NCBI RefSeq assembly: GCF_001618865.1
Contig: NZ_CP015136.1
Span: forward strand, 5,429,001 to 5,493,000
Direction: 5' to 3'
DNA: 64,000 nucleotides
DNA from: Luteitalea pratensis
Lineage (GTDB): Bacteria > Acidobacteriota > Vicinamibacteria > Vicinamibacterales > Vicinamibacteraceae
The notes beneath the pieces were generated by a model. The model saw nothing but the letters and a program-made list of their open reading frames with translations, ran no database searches and had not been told where the DNA came from. Made by a program: the position numbers and the translations under genes. This document shows, piece after piece, positions 51,667 through 61,290 of this stretch; position 1 is the first letter of the stretch, and each line of letters starts with the position of its first letter.

Positions 51667-53505
51667 TCAACGCGGGCCGGCCGGCACCGCGGCCGACGCA
51701 GGTTCAGGCGTGAAGTCCTCGCCCGGGTTGATGAAGCGGTCGAGCTCGACGGCGTACTGCCGGTCGTGCAGCTGGCGGTAGCGGCCGTCGAGCGCCATCA
51801 ACTCGGCATGCGTGCCGCGCTCGGCCACGCGGCCCTCCTCGATCACCAGGATCTGGTTGGAGCTGCGAATCGTGGAGAGACGATGGGCAATGACGAACGT
51901 CGTGCGGCCGCGGCGCAGCGATCGCAGGGCTTCCTGGATCTTCGCTTCGCTCTCGCTGTCGAGACTCGAGGTCGCCTCATCCAGGATCAGGATGCGCGGA
52001 TCGGCAAGGATCGCGCGCGCGATCGCGACCCGCTGGCGCTGGCCGCCCGAGAGGCGGACGCCGCGCTCGCCCACGACGGTCTTGTAGCCCTCGGCGAAGC
52101 CATCCACGAACTCATCACAGTAGGCAATCTTCGCGGCGGCGATGACCTCGTCCATCGACGCATGCGGGTTGGCATAGCGGATGTTGTCGGCGATGGTGCC
52201 GTCAAACAGGAAGTTCTCCTGCAGCACGATGCCGAGCTGCCCGCGATAACTCGAAAGTTGGATCTCCTGGAGGTCCTGCCCGTCGATCAGCACGCGACCG
52301 CGGGTCGGACGGTTGAAGGCCATCACCAGGCTGATCAACGTGCTCTTGCCCGAGCCACTCGACCCGACCAGCGCCGTCGTCGAGTCCGCGGGTGCGTCGA
52401 AGGTGACGCCCTTGATGACCGGTACGCCCTCGTTGTACTCGAACCACACGTCCTCGAACGTGACGCGCCCCGCGACGTCGGTCAGCGCGCGCCGGTCGAG
52501 GTCCTCGGCATCCTCGGTGGCCATCTTCTTGATCTCGCGGATGCGATCCAGACCGGCGAGGGCTTCGGTGATCTGCGTGCCGATGGAGGCGATCGAGATC
52601 ATCGGCGCCGCCACGAGTCCGGTGAAGAAGATGTACATGAACAAGTCGCCGAGCGTCATCGTGCCGGCGACGATCGCGCGCCCGCCCATGGTGATCATGA
52701 TCACGCCGGTGACGCCGATGATCACCGTGCCCATGGCCGTAGTGGCCGACACGCCGGTCATCGACTGGGCGACGTTGCGCAGCAGGCGATGGACGCCCTT
52801 GCTGAAGACGATCTCCTCGCGTTTCTCGGCGGTGTAGGCCTTCACGACGCGGATGCCACTCAGGGACTGCGACAGGCGGCCAGTGACCTCGGCGTTGATC
52901 TTGCCGCGCTCGCGGAACAGCGGCCGGAGGCGCTTGAAGGCGACGGCCATGATGCCGCCGAACGAGCCGAGCACCACGATCATGACCAGCGTGAGCTGCC
53001 AGTTCAGGTAGAAGAGCACACCGAGCGCAATGATCGCGGTGAGCGTGCCGCCAGTGAGTTGCACCAGGCCGGTGCCGACGAGATTGCGAATGCCCTCGGC
53101 ATCCGACATCACCCGCGAGATGAGCACGCCGGTCTGCACGGTGTCGAAGTACCGCACCGGCAGCCGTGCGACGTGGGCCTGCACCGAACGGCGCATCTCG
53201 GTGATCGCCCCCTGGGCGGCGACGCCGAGAACCTGTGACAGCGTGAACGAGGTGGCCGCCTCGATGAGGGTCGCGAGTGCCACGGCGCCTGCCAGTGGCC
53301 ACAGCAACTCCGACCGCCCCTTGCCAATCACGTCGTCCACAAGGAACTTCGTGGATGCCGGCAGCACGAGACCGACGAGGCGGTTGACCAGCATGAGGCT
53401 GAGTCCGAGCGCCAGCCGCGCGCGACTCCTCCAGATCAGGCCCTTGGCCTCTTCCCACGCGTTGCCGTAATCGACCTTCTTTTTCTTCGCGTTCTCGTCG
53501 CTCAC
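51667..53505 (-). CDS. ABC exporter, membrane domain fused to ATPase (MsbA-like)
   Basis: 612 residues: a six-helix type-I exporter domain (to about residue 330), then a nucleotide-binding domain with Walker A GSSGSGKST, signature LSGGQRQRVAIARAILADP, Walker B ILILDEATSSLD and the switch histidine in VIAHRLSTI. Such half-transporters dimerise and export lipids, lipid-linked sugars or peptides. ATG 53505 overlaps the cyclophilin stop by 4 bp (ATGA), implying coupled translation; the membrane protein gene follows directly. Confidence 0.93.
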   Translation of the reverse strand: MSDENAKKKKVDYGNAWEEAKGLIWRSRARLALGLSLMLVNRLVGLVLPASTKFLVDDVIGKGRSELLWPLAGAVALATLIEAATSFTLSQVLGVAAQGAITEMRRSVQAHVARLPVRYFDTVQTGVLISRVMSDAEGIRNLVGTGLVQLTGGTLTAIIALGVLFYLNWQLTLVMIVVLGSFGGIMAVAFKRLRPLFRERGKINAEVTGRLSQSLSGIRVVKAYTAEKREEIVFSKGVHRLLRNVAQSMTGVSATTAMGTVIIGVTGVIMITMGGRAIVAGTMTLGDLFMYIFFTGLVAAPMISIASIGTQITEALAGLDRIREIKKMATEDAEDLDRRALTDVAGRVTFEDVWFEYNEGVPVIKGVTFDAPADSTTALVGSSGSGKSTLISLVMAFNRPTRGRVLIDGQDLQEIQLSSYRGQLGIVLQENFLFDGTIADNIRYANPHASMDEVIAAAKIAYCDEFVDGFAEGYKTVVGERGVRLSGGQRQRVAIARAILADPRILILDEATSSLDSESEAKIQEALRSLRRGRTTFVIAHRLSTIRSSNQILVIEEGRVAERGTHAELMALDGRYRQLHDRQYAVELDRFINPGEDFTPEPASAAVPAGPR

Positions 53506-54689
53506 CGCGCACCCTTCGTCAATGTCACCGCCGTGATCCCGATTCGTGTGCGGGGCGCTTCCCCGTCGAGCGGCGCCCGCTCGATCGCCGTGACCACGTC
53601 CATGCCCTCGAGCACGCGGCCGAACGCCGTGTACTTGCCGTCGAGCGACGGAGACGCCGCCGTGCAGATGAAGAACGACGTACTGGCGCTGTCCGGGTCG
53701 TCGCCGCGGGCCATGCTCACGATGCCGGCCTCGTGCTTGAGCGCGTTGAACTCGCCCGTGACGGTGCCGACCGCCTTGCGCTGGACCTGGGTGAGCGGCG
53801 CCGGGCGCGACGAGAGATCGCCGGCCTGCACCGCGAACTTCGGTACGACACGATGGAACGCCGTGCCGTCGTACACCCCGAGTTGCGCGAGGCGCAGGAA
53901 GTTGCGCACGTGCCCCGGCGCCACATCAGGCGCGAAGCCGATCACGATGTTGCCCATCGTGGTGGCGATCGTGGCCCGGTACTGCGCCAGTTCTTCGACC
54001 GCGGTCTCGGCAAACGGCGCCGCCGACGCCGCGGGCGTGTCGCGCACGGTCGCACGGGTGATCGTCACGCGTGACGTGAGGCGTCCGCCGGCGTCGAGCG
54101 GCGACTGGGAGACCTGCTCGGCGACTTCCAGGCCCTCGACCACCTCGCCGAAAACCGTGAACTGCCCGTCGAGTCCGGGTTGGTCGGTGAGGCAGATGAA
54201 GAACTGCGCCCCGGCGCTGTCCGGCTTGTTGGGCTGCAGGACAGCAGCCACGGCTCCGCGCAGGTGCTTGCGGTCGTTGGGCTCGCGCTTCAGCCGATTG
54301 AGGCCGCCGGTGCCGTACAGCGCGGTCTTGGTGGGATCCTTCGAGAGCGGATCGCCACCCTGGATGATCCCGAGTGGCACCGCACGATGGAACACGGTGC
54401 CGTCGTAGGCGCCGGCCTCGGCCTGATCCAGCAGGTAGCCGACGTGGTTCGGGGCGGCGGCGGCGTCCAGCTGGATGACGATCGCGCCGAGCGTGGTTTC
54501 GAGCACGACCTGCTTGTTCTGGAGCGCGTCAGGAGCGCGTTTGGTCGTGTAGAACTGCGGAACGGGGGCCGCCGTTGCCGGTGGTGAGCGGCGAGGCGCC
54601 TGCGCCTCGGCCTGCGACGCGACGGCCATCGACGCCGTCAGCAGGCAGGCCACGAGACCCGCCGGTCGCGAAAGCTTCAAGCACAGCAC
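53502..54689 (-). CDS. Exported peptidyl-prolyl isomerase with two cyclophilin domains
   Basis: 395 residues from GTG 54689. A signal peptide (LVACLLTASMAVASQAEA) suggests periplasmic location. First cyclophilin domain about 60-215 (YDGTVFHRAVPLGIIQGGDP; AQFFICLTDQPGLDGQFTVF), second about 235-393 (YDGTAFHRVVPKFAVQAGD; TSFFICTAASPSLDGKYTAF). Each has the FH-R and FFI cores; the second has MARG in place of the MAR-type loop. It assists folding of exported proteins. Overlaps the ABC exporter gene by 4 bp. Confidence 0.9.
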   Translation of the reverse strand: MLCLKLSRPAGLVACLLTASMAVASQAEAQAPRRSPPATAAPVPQFYTTKRAPDALQNKQVVLETTLGAIVIQLDAAAAPNHVGYLLDQAEAGAYDGTVFHRAVPLGIIQGGDPLSKDPTKTALYGTGGLNRLKREPNDRKHLRGAVAAVLQPNKPDSAGAQFFICLTDQPGLDGQFTVFGEVVEGLEVAEQVSQSPLDAGGRLTSRVTITRATVRDTPAASAAPFAETAVEELAQYRATIATTMGNIVIGFAPDVAPGHVRNFLRLAQLGVYDGTAFHRVVPKFAVQAGDLSSRPAPLTQVQRKAVGTVTGEFNALKHEAGIVSMARGDDPDSASTSFFICTAASPSLDGKYTAFGRVLEGMDVVTAIERAPLDGEAPRTRIGITAVTLTKGAR

Positions 54690-54820
54690 CTCGCGATATT
54701 AACGCGGGCACGGACCGCCTGCCCCGACCGGTCGGGCGGGTCGCGCCGGTTGGGTCGCTCCGCGATTCCCTCCCAACCTGAGCGACAATGCGGGCAACCG
54801 TGGAAAGGAACCCTCTCCCG

Positions 54821-56929
<2,109 letters not shown>

Positions 56930-57757
56930 GTGGTTGCGCGCGCGCCCCGGGTGGTAGCGGCCGGGCAGGGGTTGCAGTGGGCGAACGAAGGAGTGGAGAT
57001 CTTCGCCGCCTCCCCGGCAGTGTGGATCGGCATCACCATCCTGTTCATGATGATGGGTGTGGTGCTCTCGATCATTCCGTTCGCGGGCATGCTCTGGAGC
57101 GTCGTCGTGCCGATTCACGCCGGCGGGCTGATGCTCGGGTGCCGCGCACTTCGCCAGGGGCAGCCACTGGAAGTCCGCTACCTGTTCAACGGCTTCGAGG
57201 CGCCGCGCCTGCAACCGCTCGCACTGGTCGGTGCGCTGTACCTGGCGGCCAGCGTGCTTGTGATGCTCATCGTGATGGTCCCCATCACCCTGCTCGCGCT
57301 GAGCGGGACGCTGCTGTCGGCGTTTGCCGTCGGTAACTCCGGCGCGAGCGCCACGTCCCTGGTCGGCGTGGGGCTCGTCGGCGTCGTGATTGCGCTGGTG
57401 GTCATGGCCGCCGTCATGCTCTTGTCACTAATGGTGTGGTTCGCTCCTGCGCTGGTCGTGTTCGACGACGTCCCGGCGCTGGAGGCCCTCAAGGCAAGCC
57501 TGCACGCCGGATGGACGAACGTCGGCGCGTTCACGGTGTACGGACTCGTGCTGTTGGGGGTCGGATTGGTCGTCATATCGCCCCTCATCGCCGCGATCCT
57601 CCTGACCGTCGCTCGCGGCGAGCAGGCAGGCCCGGTCGCCTTCGTCGCCATTGGCGGGACGGCCCTCTTCGCGTGCCTCTGCTTTCTGCCGATGATACCG
57701 GCGGCATGGGGCGCGATGTACGCCAGCTACGAGGACATCTTCGGCACAAACACCTGA
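56930..57757 (+). CDS. BPSS1780-like polytopic membrane protein
   Basis: 275 residues from GTG 56930, the first base after the peptidase stop codon, so probably coupled. Sequence order: soluble start with QGLQWANEGVEIFAASPAVW, then about five hydrophobic segments (WIGITILFMMMGVVLSIIPFAG; ALYLAASVLVMLIVMVPITLLAL; LVGVVIALVVMAAVMLLSLMVWF). GFEAPRLQPLALVGALYL and VVFDDVPALEALKASL are the most conserved-looking parts. The family is uncharacterised. The stop codon TGA begins an ACAAG-type repeat. Confidence 0.8.
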   Translation: MVARAPRVVAAGQGLQWANEGVEIFAASPAVWIGITILFMMMGVVLSIIPFAGMLWSVVVPIHAGGLMLGCRALRQGQPLEVRYLFNGFEAPRLQPLALVGALYLAASVLVMLIVMVPITLLALSGTLLSAFAVGNSGASATSLVGVGLVGVVIALVVMAAVMLLSLMVWFAPALVVFDDVPALEALKASLHAGWTNVGAFTVYGLVLLGVGLVVISPLIAAILLTVARGEQAGPVAFVAIGGTALFACLCFLPMIPAAWGAMYASYEDIFGTNT

Positions 57758-57804
57758 TCAAGGGACAAGGGAGACTATTTCCCTCTCCCTTGTCACTTGT
57801 TCAA
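57755..57804. terminator. ACAAG-type hairpin between convergent genes
   Basis: Arms 57759-57774 and 57784-57799 (CAAGGGACAAGGGAGA and its near complement) pair at 15 of 16 positions with a 9-base loop containing TTT. The plus gene's TGA and the minus kinase gene's stop (57793-57795) both lie in the repeat. Minus-strand sequence TGAACAAGTGACAAGGGAGA recurs at the RND gene's end. Likely bidirectional terminator. Confidence 0.75.
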
Positions 57805-59514
57805 GTCGGTGAGCGTGGTGGCGCGACGTGTGGCGGGTTCGATGACGAGTGAGGCCATGAGCAGGCACACCGCCAGTCCGGCGGTGACGACGGCGGCAAC
57901 AAGGCGAACGTCGGCCGCAGCGAGTGCCGTGCCGCCGAGCAGTCCCGCGTAGAGCACGTCGATGCCAGTAGCCACGGGCCACCAACTTCGACGCGTCGCC
58001 GCGATCGGGTCGGGGTAATGTCGCGCGCTGAACCACAGGTGAAGCCGCAGGGACGTCGCGATGGCCGCGAGGCAGACCAGCGCGAGGTGTGCGAGCGCTC
58101 GCCAGCGATCGGGCAGGGTGGTGACGACGAGCCATCCGGGCCACAACAAGCCGATATAGAGCGCCGCCGTGACCGCCTGGTGCACGTCCCACCATTTCGA
58201 TGTCACCGTCACCGTTGGTAGGGACGGCTGTCCCAGCCGTCCATCTCCGCGAGGTGCGCTGCCGTCGTGCGTCCGAGGGTCAGGCGCGTGATCCGGTGAT
58301 GGACCGCTCGGAGAGCGGTCCCTACCAGAAGAGCGGTCCCTACCAGAAGCGCGGCCCTCACCAGAAGAGCGGTCCTCACCAGAAGAGCGGTCCTCACCAG
58401 AAGAGCGGTCCTCACCAGAAGAGCGGTCCCTCCCAGAAGGGCGGTCCTTACCAGAAGTGCGGTCCCTATCGTGGAACGGTGAGGCATCCAACGCGTCGAT
58501 CACATCGCGCATCGACGCGAATCGATCCTCGGGCCGCCGCGCGAGGCAACGATGCACGAGCACGACATCGTCTACCGACAGCTGCGGCGCAACGGCCGCC
58601 AGGGGCCGCGGTTCATCGCGCAGCATGCGGGCCCACACGCCCGCGAGCGGGCCATCGCCGTACGGCAACCGGCCACTCGCGGCTTCGTACAGGACCAGCC
58701 CGAACGCGAATTGATCGGACAACATCGTCGCTGGTCCGCCTTCGAGCTGCTCGGGTGCCTGCGCGAGCGGCGTACCGGCGGACTGTCCCGCACGCGTGAG
58801 CCGTGTGTCGCCGCCGTTGGCCTGCGCCAGCGCAATCCCGAAGTCGACGAGACGCAGTCCGTCGGCGCCGAGCACGATGTTGCTGCTCTTGACGTCGCGA
58901 TGAATCACCTGCGCGGCGTGCGCGGCGGCCAACGCCGACGCCAGGGCTCGGGCGAGCGCGTGCCAGCGCGCACGATCCAGCGGCCCGTGATCGCGGAGCA
59001 CTTCGGCCAGCGTCGGCCCTTCGACGTACTCGGCGACGATCACCAGCGTGTCGCCGAGTTCCTCGAGCGCGTGGACCGAAACGATGTGAGGGTGACGCAA
59101 CTGCGCCGCGGTACGTGCCTCGCGCTGGAGACGGGCGCGGGCTCGCGGATCGCGCGCCGTTGCCGCCGGCAGGACCTTCAGCGTGACACGGCGACCGAGG
59201 CGCGTGTCGACGCCGACATAGAGGACGCCCATGCCGCCGCGTGCCAGGAGGCGCTCGATGCGATAGGGACCAAGCGACGCGCCGGGCTCGAACGCGTGCC
59301 CGCCCGCTTCGTCCAGCAGGTCGGCCGGCTGGACCGGTGCGCCACGTTCGAGAAAGGCGTCCTCGCGGTCGGCTTCGAGCAGGGACAGGACCTCCGCGCA
59401 CACGACGGGATCGTCGGCGCCCTCACGCGTCACGAATGCTGCCCTCTCACCGTCTGGCAGCGCGCGGGCTACGCCGAACAGCGCGGTGACGCGTTGCCAT
59501 TGCGCCGCGGTCAC
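57793..59514 (-). CDS. Transmembrane Ser/Thr protein kinase with a repeat-derived linker
   Basis: 573 residues. The kinase domain (about 84-340) is complete: LLARGGMGVLYVG, catalytic Lys in VTLKVL, VIHRDVKSSNIVL, VDFGIA and APEQLEGG. Residues about 351-399 are hexapeptide repeats DRSSGE and variants, encoded by 18-bp DNA repeats; the next 35 residues are encoded by a REP/BIME-like element. Four membrane helices end the protein. Overlaps the ECF sigma gene by 4 bp, suggesting the sigma factor is its partner. The last codons and stop lie in an ACAAG-type repeat. Confidence 0.9.
   Translation of the reverse strand: MTAAQWQRVTALFGVARALPDGERAAFVTREGADDPVVCAEVLSLLEADREDAFLERGAPVQPADLLDEAGGHAFEPGASLGPYRIERLLARGGMGVLYVGVDTRLGRRVTLKVLPAATARDPRARARLQREARTAAQLRHPHIVSVHALEELGDTLVIVAEYVEGPTLAEVLRDHGPLDRARWHALARALASALAAAHAAQVIHRDVKSSNIVLGADGLRLVDFGIALAQANGGDTRLTRAGQSAGTPLAQAPEQLEGGPATMLSDQFAFGLVLYEAASGRLPYGDGPLAGVWARMLRDEPRPLAAVAPQLSVDDVVLVHRCLARRPEDRFASMRDVIDALDASPFHDRDRTSGKDRPSGRDRSSGEDRSSGEDRSSGEDRSSGEGRASGRDRSSGRDRSPSGPSPDHAPDPRTHDGSAPRGDGRLGQPSLPTVTVTSKWWDVHQAVTAALYIGLLWPGWLVVTTLPDRWRALAHLALVCLAAIATSLRLHLWFSARHYPDPIAATRRSWWPVATGIDVLYAGLLGGTALAAADVRLVAAVVTAGLAVCLLMASLVIEPATRRATTLTDLNK
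58217..58326. repeat. Paired palindromes (REP/BIME-like) inside the kinase gene
   Basis: Left end GGTAGGGACGGCTGTCCC and right end GGAGAGCGGTCCCTACC are inverted; the left half matches the 41316 element at 31 of 33 bases. The two hairpins (GACGGCT-GTCCC-AGCCGTC and GACCGCTC-GGA-GAGCGGTC type) are 50 bp apart. It is read in frame through the kinase linker, coding for Pro/Gly/Asp-rich residues (SGPSPDHAPDPRTHDGSAPR). Confidence 0.9.
58317..58460. repeat. 18-bp tandem repeat array encoding DRSSGE hexapeptides
   Basis: Eight full 18-bp units (GGTCCCTACCAGAAGAGC and variants) plus a partial ninth. Units 4-6 are identical; the outer ones differ by one to four bases. The first unit starts within the right end of the REP-like element, whose terminal GGTCCCTACC is part of the unit, so the array apparently grew from the element's edge. 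Confidence 0.92.
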
Positions 59515-60068
59515 GAGTCGCCGTGCGCCTCGAGTCGTCGACGCAGCCAGGCGCGGGCAAGCGCCCAGTCGCGCTTGGCCGTCGCCGGCGCGACATGGAG
59601 TTCCACGGACGCCTCCTCGATCGTGAGCCCGCCGAAGTACCGCAGTTCCACGAGGCGGGCCTGGCGAGGCTCCAGTGCCGCCAGCGCCTCGAGCGCCTCG
59701 TCGAGAGCCTCGACGTCAGGATCACCCTGGGGCGATGCGGCTGCATCCTCAACGAGCGTGACCCGCAAGTGATCGCCGCCACGCTTCAGCGCCTTGTGAG
59801 CGCGGGCCTGCTCGACGAGAATCTGCCGCATCGCATTGGCGGCGATGGCGCTGAAGTGCGCGCGGTTCTGCCACGACGTGTTGGCCTCGCGCAGCAGCCG
59901 CACGTAGGCCTCGTGCACGAGGGCGGTGGGTTGCAGGGTCAGATCCGGCCGCTCGCCACGAACGTAATGGCCGGCCAGGCGGCGCAGTTCCTGGTAGACC
60001 TCCGGCCACACGGCATCCAGGGCCTCCTGCCCCCGCGACCGCGGTCCCTCGGGCTCCTGCTCGGCCAT
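59511..60068 (-). CDS. ECF-family RNA polymerase sigma factor (TIGR02999-like)
   Basis: 185 residues. Region 2 (YQELRRLAGHYVRGERPDLTLQPTALVHEAYVRL; AHFSAIAANAMRQILVEQARAH) and region 4 (LEALAALEPRQARLVELRYFGGLTIEEASVELHVAPATAKRDW) match the sigma-70-like family common in Acidobacteriota and Planctomycetes. No anti-sigma gene is present; instead the kinase gene starts within its stop codon, so phosphorylation may control it. ATG 60068 (MAEQEPEG) was chosen over an upstream ATG without a family match. Confidence 0.9.
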   Translation of the reverse strand: MAEQEPEGPRSRGQEALDAVWPEVYQELRRLAGHYVRGERPDLTLQPTALVHEAYVRLLREANTSWQNRAHFSAIAANAMRQILVEQARAHKALKRGGDHLRVTLVEDAAASPQGDPDVEALDEALEALAALEPRQARLVELRYFGGLTIEEASVELHVAPATAKRDWALARAWLRRRLEAHGDS

Positions 60069-60132
60069 CGCGGCATTGTAGTGGGTCGTCAGCAGCAGGG
60101 AGCCCATCCCTTCTGTTCTAAGCTGTCCCTGC

Positions 60133-61227
60133 ATGACAGGCGATGTGACGCTCGAGACCCTGGGATGGGATGCCCGCTGGATCGAGGTGTGGAAGGCGCA
60201 TCGCCCTGAGGGCGAGGACAGCCTGCCGGCGCGTGTCGTCCTCGAAAGTCAGCACATCTATCGCGTGCACACGGGCGAGGTCGAGGTCCTGGCGCGCGTC
60301 ACCGGACGCGTACGGCACAAGCTGGAATCGCGCGAGGCATTTCCGGCCGTGGGTGACTGGATCGCGCTGAGACCGGCCGCACCGGCCGAGGAGATGGGCC
60401 GGATCGTCGAGGTCCTCCCGCGTCGCGGTCGTTTCGTGCGCAGGGCCGCCGGGACCACGACCGAGGCTCAGGTCGTCGCCGCCAACGTGGACGTGGTGTT
60501 CCTCGTCAGCGGGCTCGATCACGACTTCAACGTGCGCCGCATTGAACGCTACCTGCTCGCCGCACTCGAGGGAGGTGCCTCACCGGTCGTCGTGCTCAAC
60601 AAGGCCGACCTGCCTCGCGACGTCGACCAGGTCCGCGCCGAACTCGGTCCCGTGGCCGGCCAGTTCCCGGTCGAACTGGTCAGCGCCCATTCGGGGCAGG
60701 GACTCGACGCCTTGCGCGGCCACATCGGTCCGGGGCGGACAGCGGCGTTTCTCGGATCATCGGGCGTCGGCAAGTCGACCCTGATCAATCGCCTGATTGG
60801 CCGCGACGTGCAACGGACCGCAGAGGTCCGCGAGAGCGACAGCAAAGGCCGGCACACCACGACGCACCGCGAGCTCGTGATCCTGCCTGGCGGTGGCCTG
60901 CTGATCGACACGCCAGGCATGCGCGAATTGCAGCTCTGGGATGTCTCGACGGGGCTCGACGATGCCTTCGAGGACATCACGGCGCTCAGCATCGACTGCC
61001 GCTTCCGTGACTGCACGCACGACACCGAACCCGAGTGCGCGGTGAAGGCGGCGGTCGCGGAAGGTCGCGTCGCGGCCGAACGGCACGCCAACTACTTGCG
61101 CCTTCGCAAGGAAGTGACCAGCAAGCCGGTCGAGGAAGCCGACCTGAAGGCGGCAGCGGAACGCCGCCGCGAGGGACGGGTCGCGTCGAAGGCGCTAAAA
61201 AAGCTGTACGCAGATAGGAACAAATAG
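60133..61227 (+). CDS. rsgA: Ribosome small-subunit GTPase RsgA
   Basis: 364 residues. N-terminal OB fold (PARVVLESQHIYRVHTGEVEVLARVTGRVRHKL), then a circularly permuted GTPase: G4 LNKADL, G5-like VELVSAHSGQGLDAL, G1 GSSGVGKSTLINRL, G3 IDTPGMRELQLW, and a C-terminal zinc-binding region CRFRDCTHDTEPECAV. It helps 30S subunit maturation. It is divergent from the sigma factor gene and its stop is followed at once by a heptad tract. Confidence 0.95.
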   Translation: MTGDVTLETLGWDARWIEVWKAHRPEGEDSLPARVVLESQHIYRVHTGEVEVLARVTGRVRHKLESREAFPAVGDWIALRPAAPAEEMGRIVEVLPRRGRFVRRAAGTTTEAQVVAANVDVVFLVSGLDHDFNVRRIERYLLAALEGGASPVVVLNKADLPRDVDQVRAELGPVAGQFPVELVSAHSGQGLDALRGHIGPGRTAAFLGSSGVGKSTLINRLIGRDVQRTAEVRESDSKGRHTTTHRELVILPGGGLLIDTPGMRELQLWDVSTGLDDAFEDITALSIDCRFRDCTHDTEPECAVKAAVAEGRVAAERHANYLRLRKEVTSKPVEEADLKAAAERRREGRVASKALKKLYADRNK

Positions 61228-61290
61228 GTCTCAGGGCTCAGGTCTCAGGCTTCCGTCAGGCTCGAGACCTGAGACCTGAGACTTGAGACA
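61228..61290. repeat. Heptad tract with inverted halves (TCTCAGG / CCTGAGA)
   Basis: Left half units TCTCAGG and GCTCAGG, right half CCTGAGA twice then CTTGAGA, giving a long imperfect stem. It occupies the whole gap between convergent rsgA and the oxidoreductase gene, starting at the base after the rsgA stop. A bidirectional terminator role is plausible. Confidence 0.9.
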
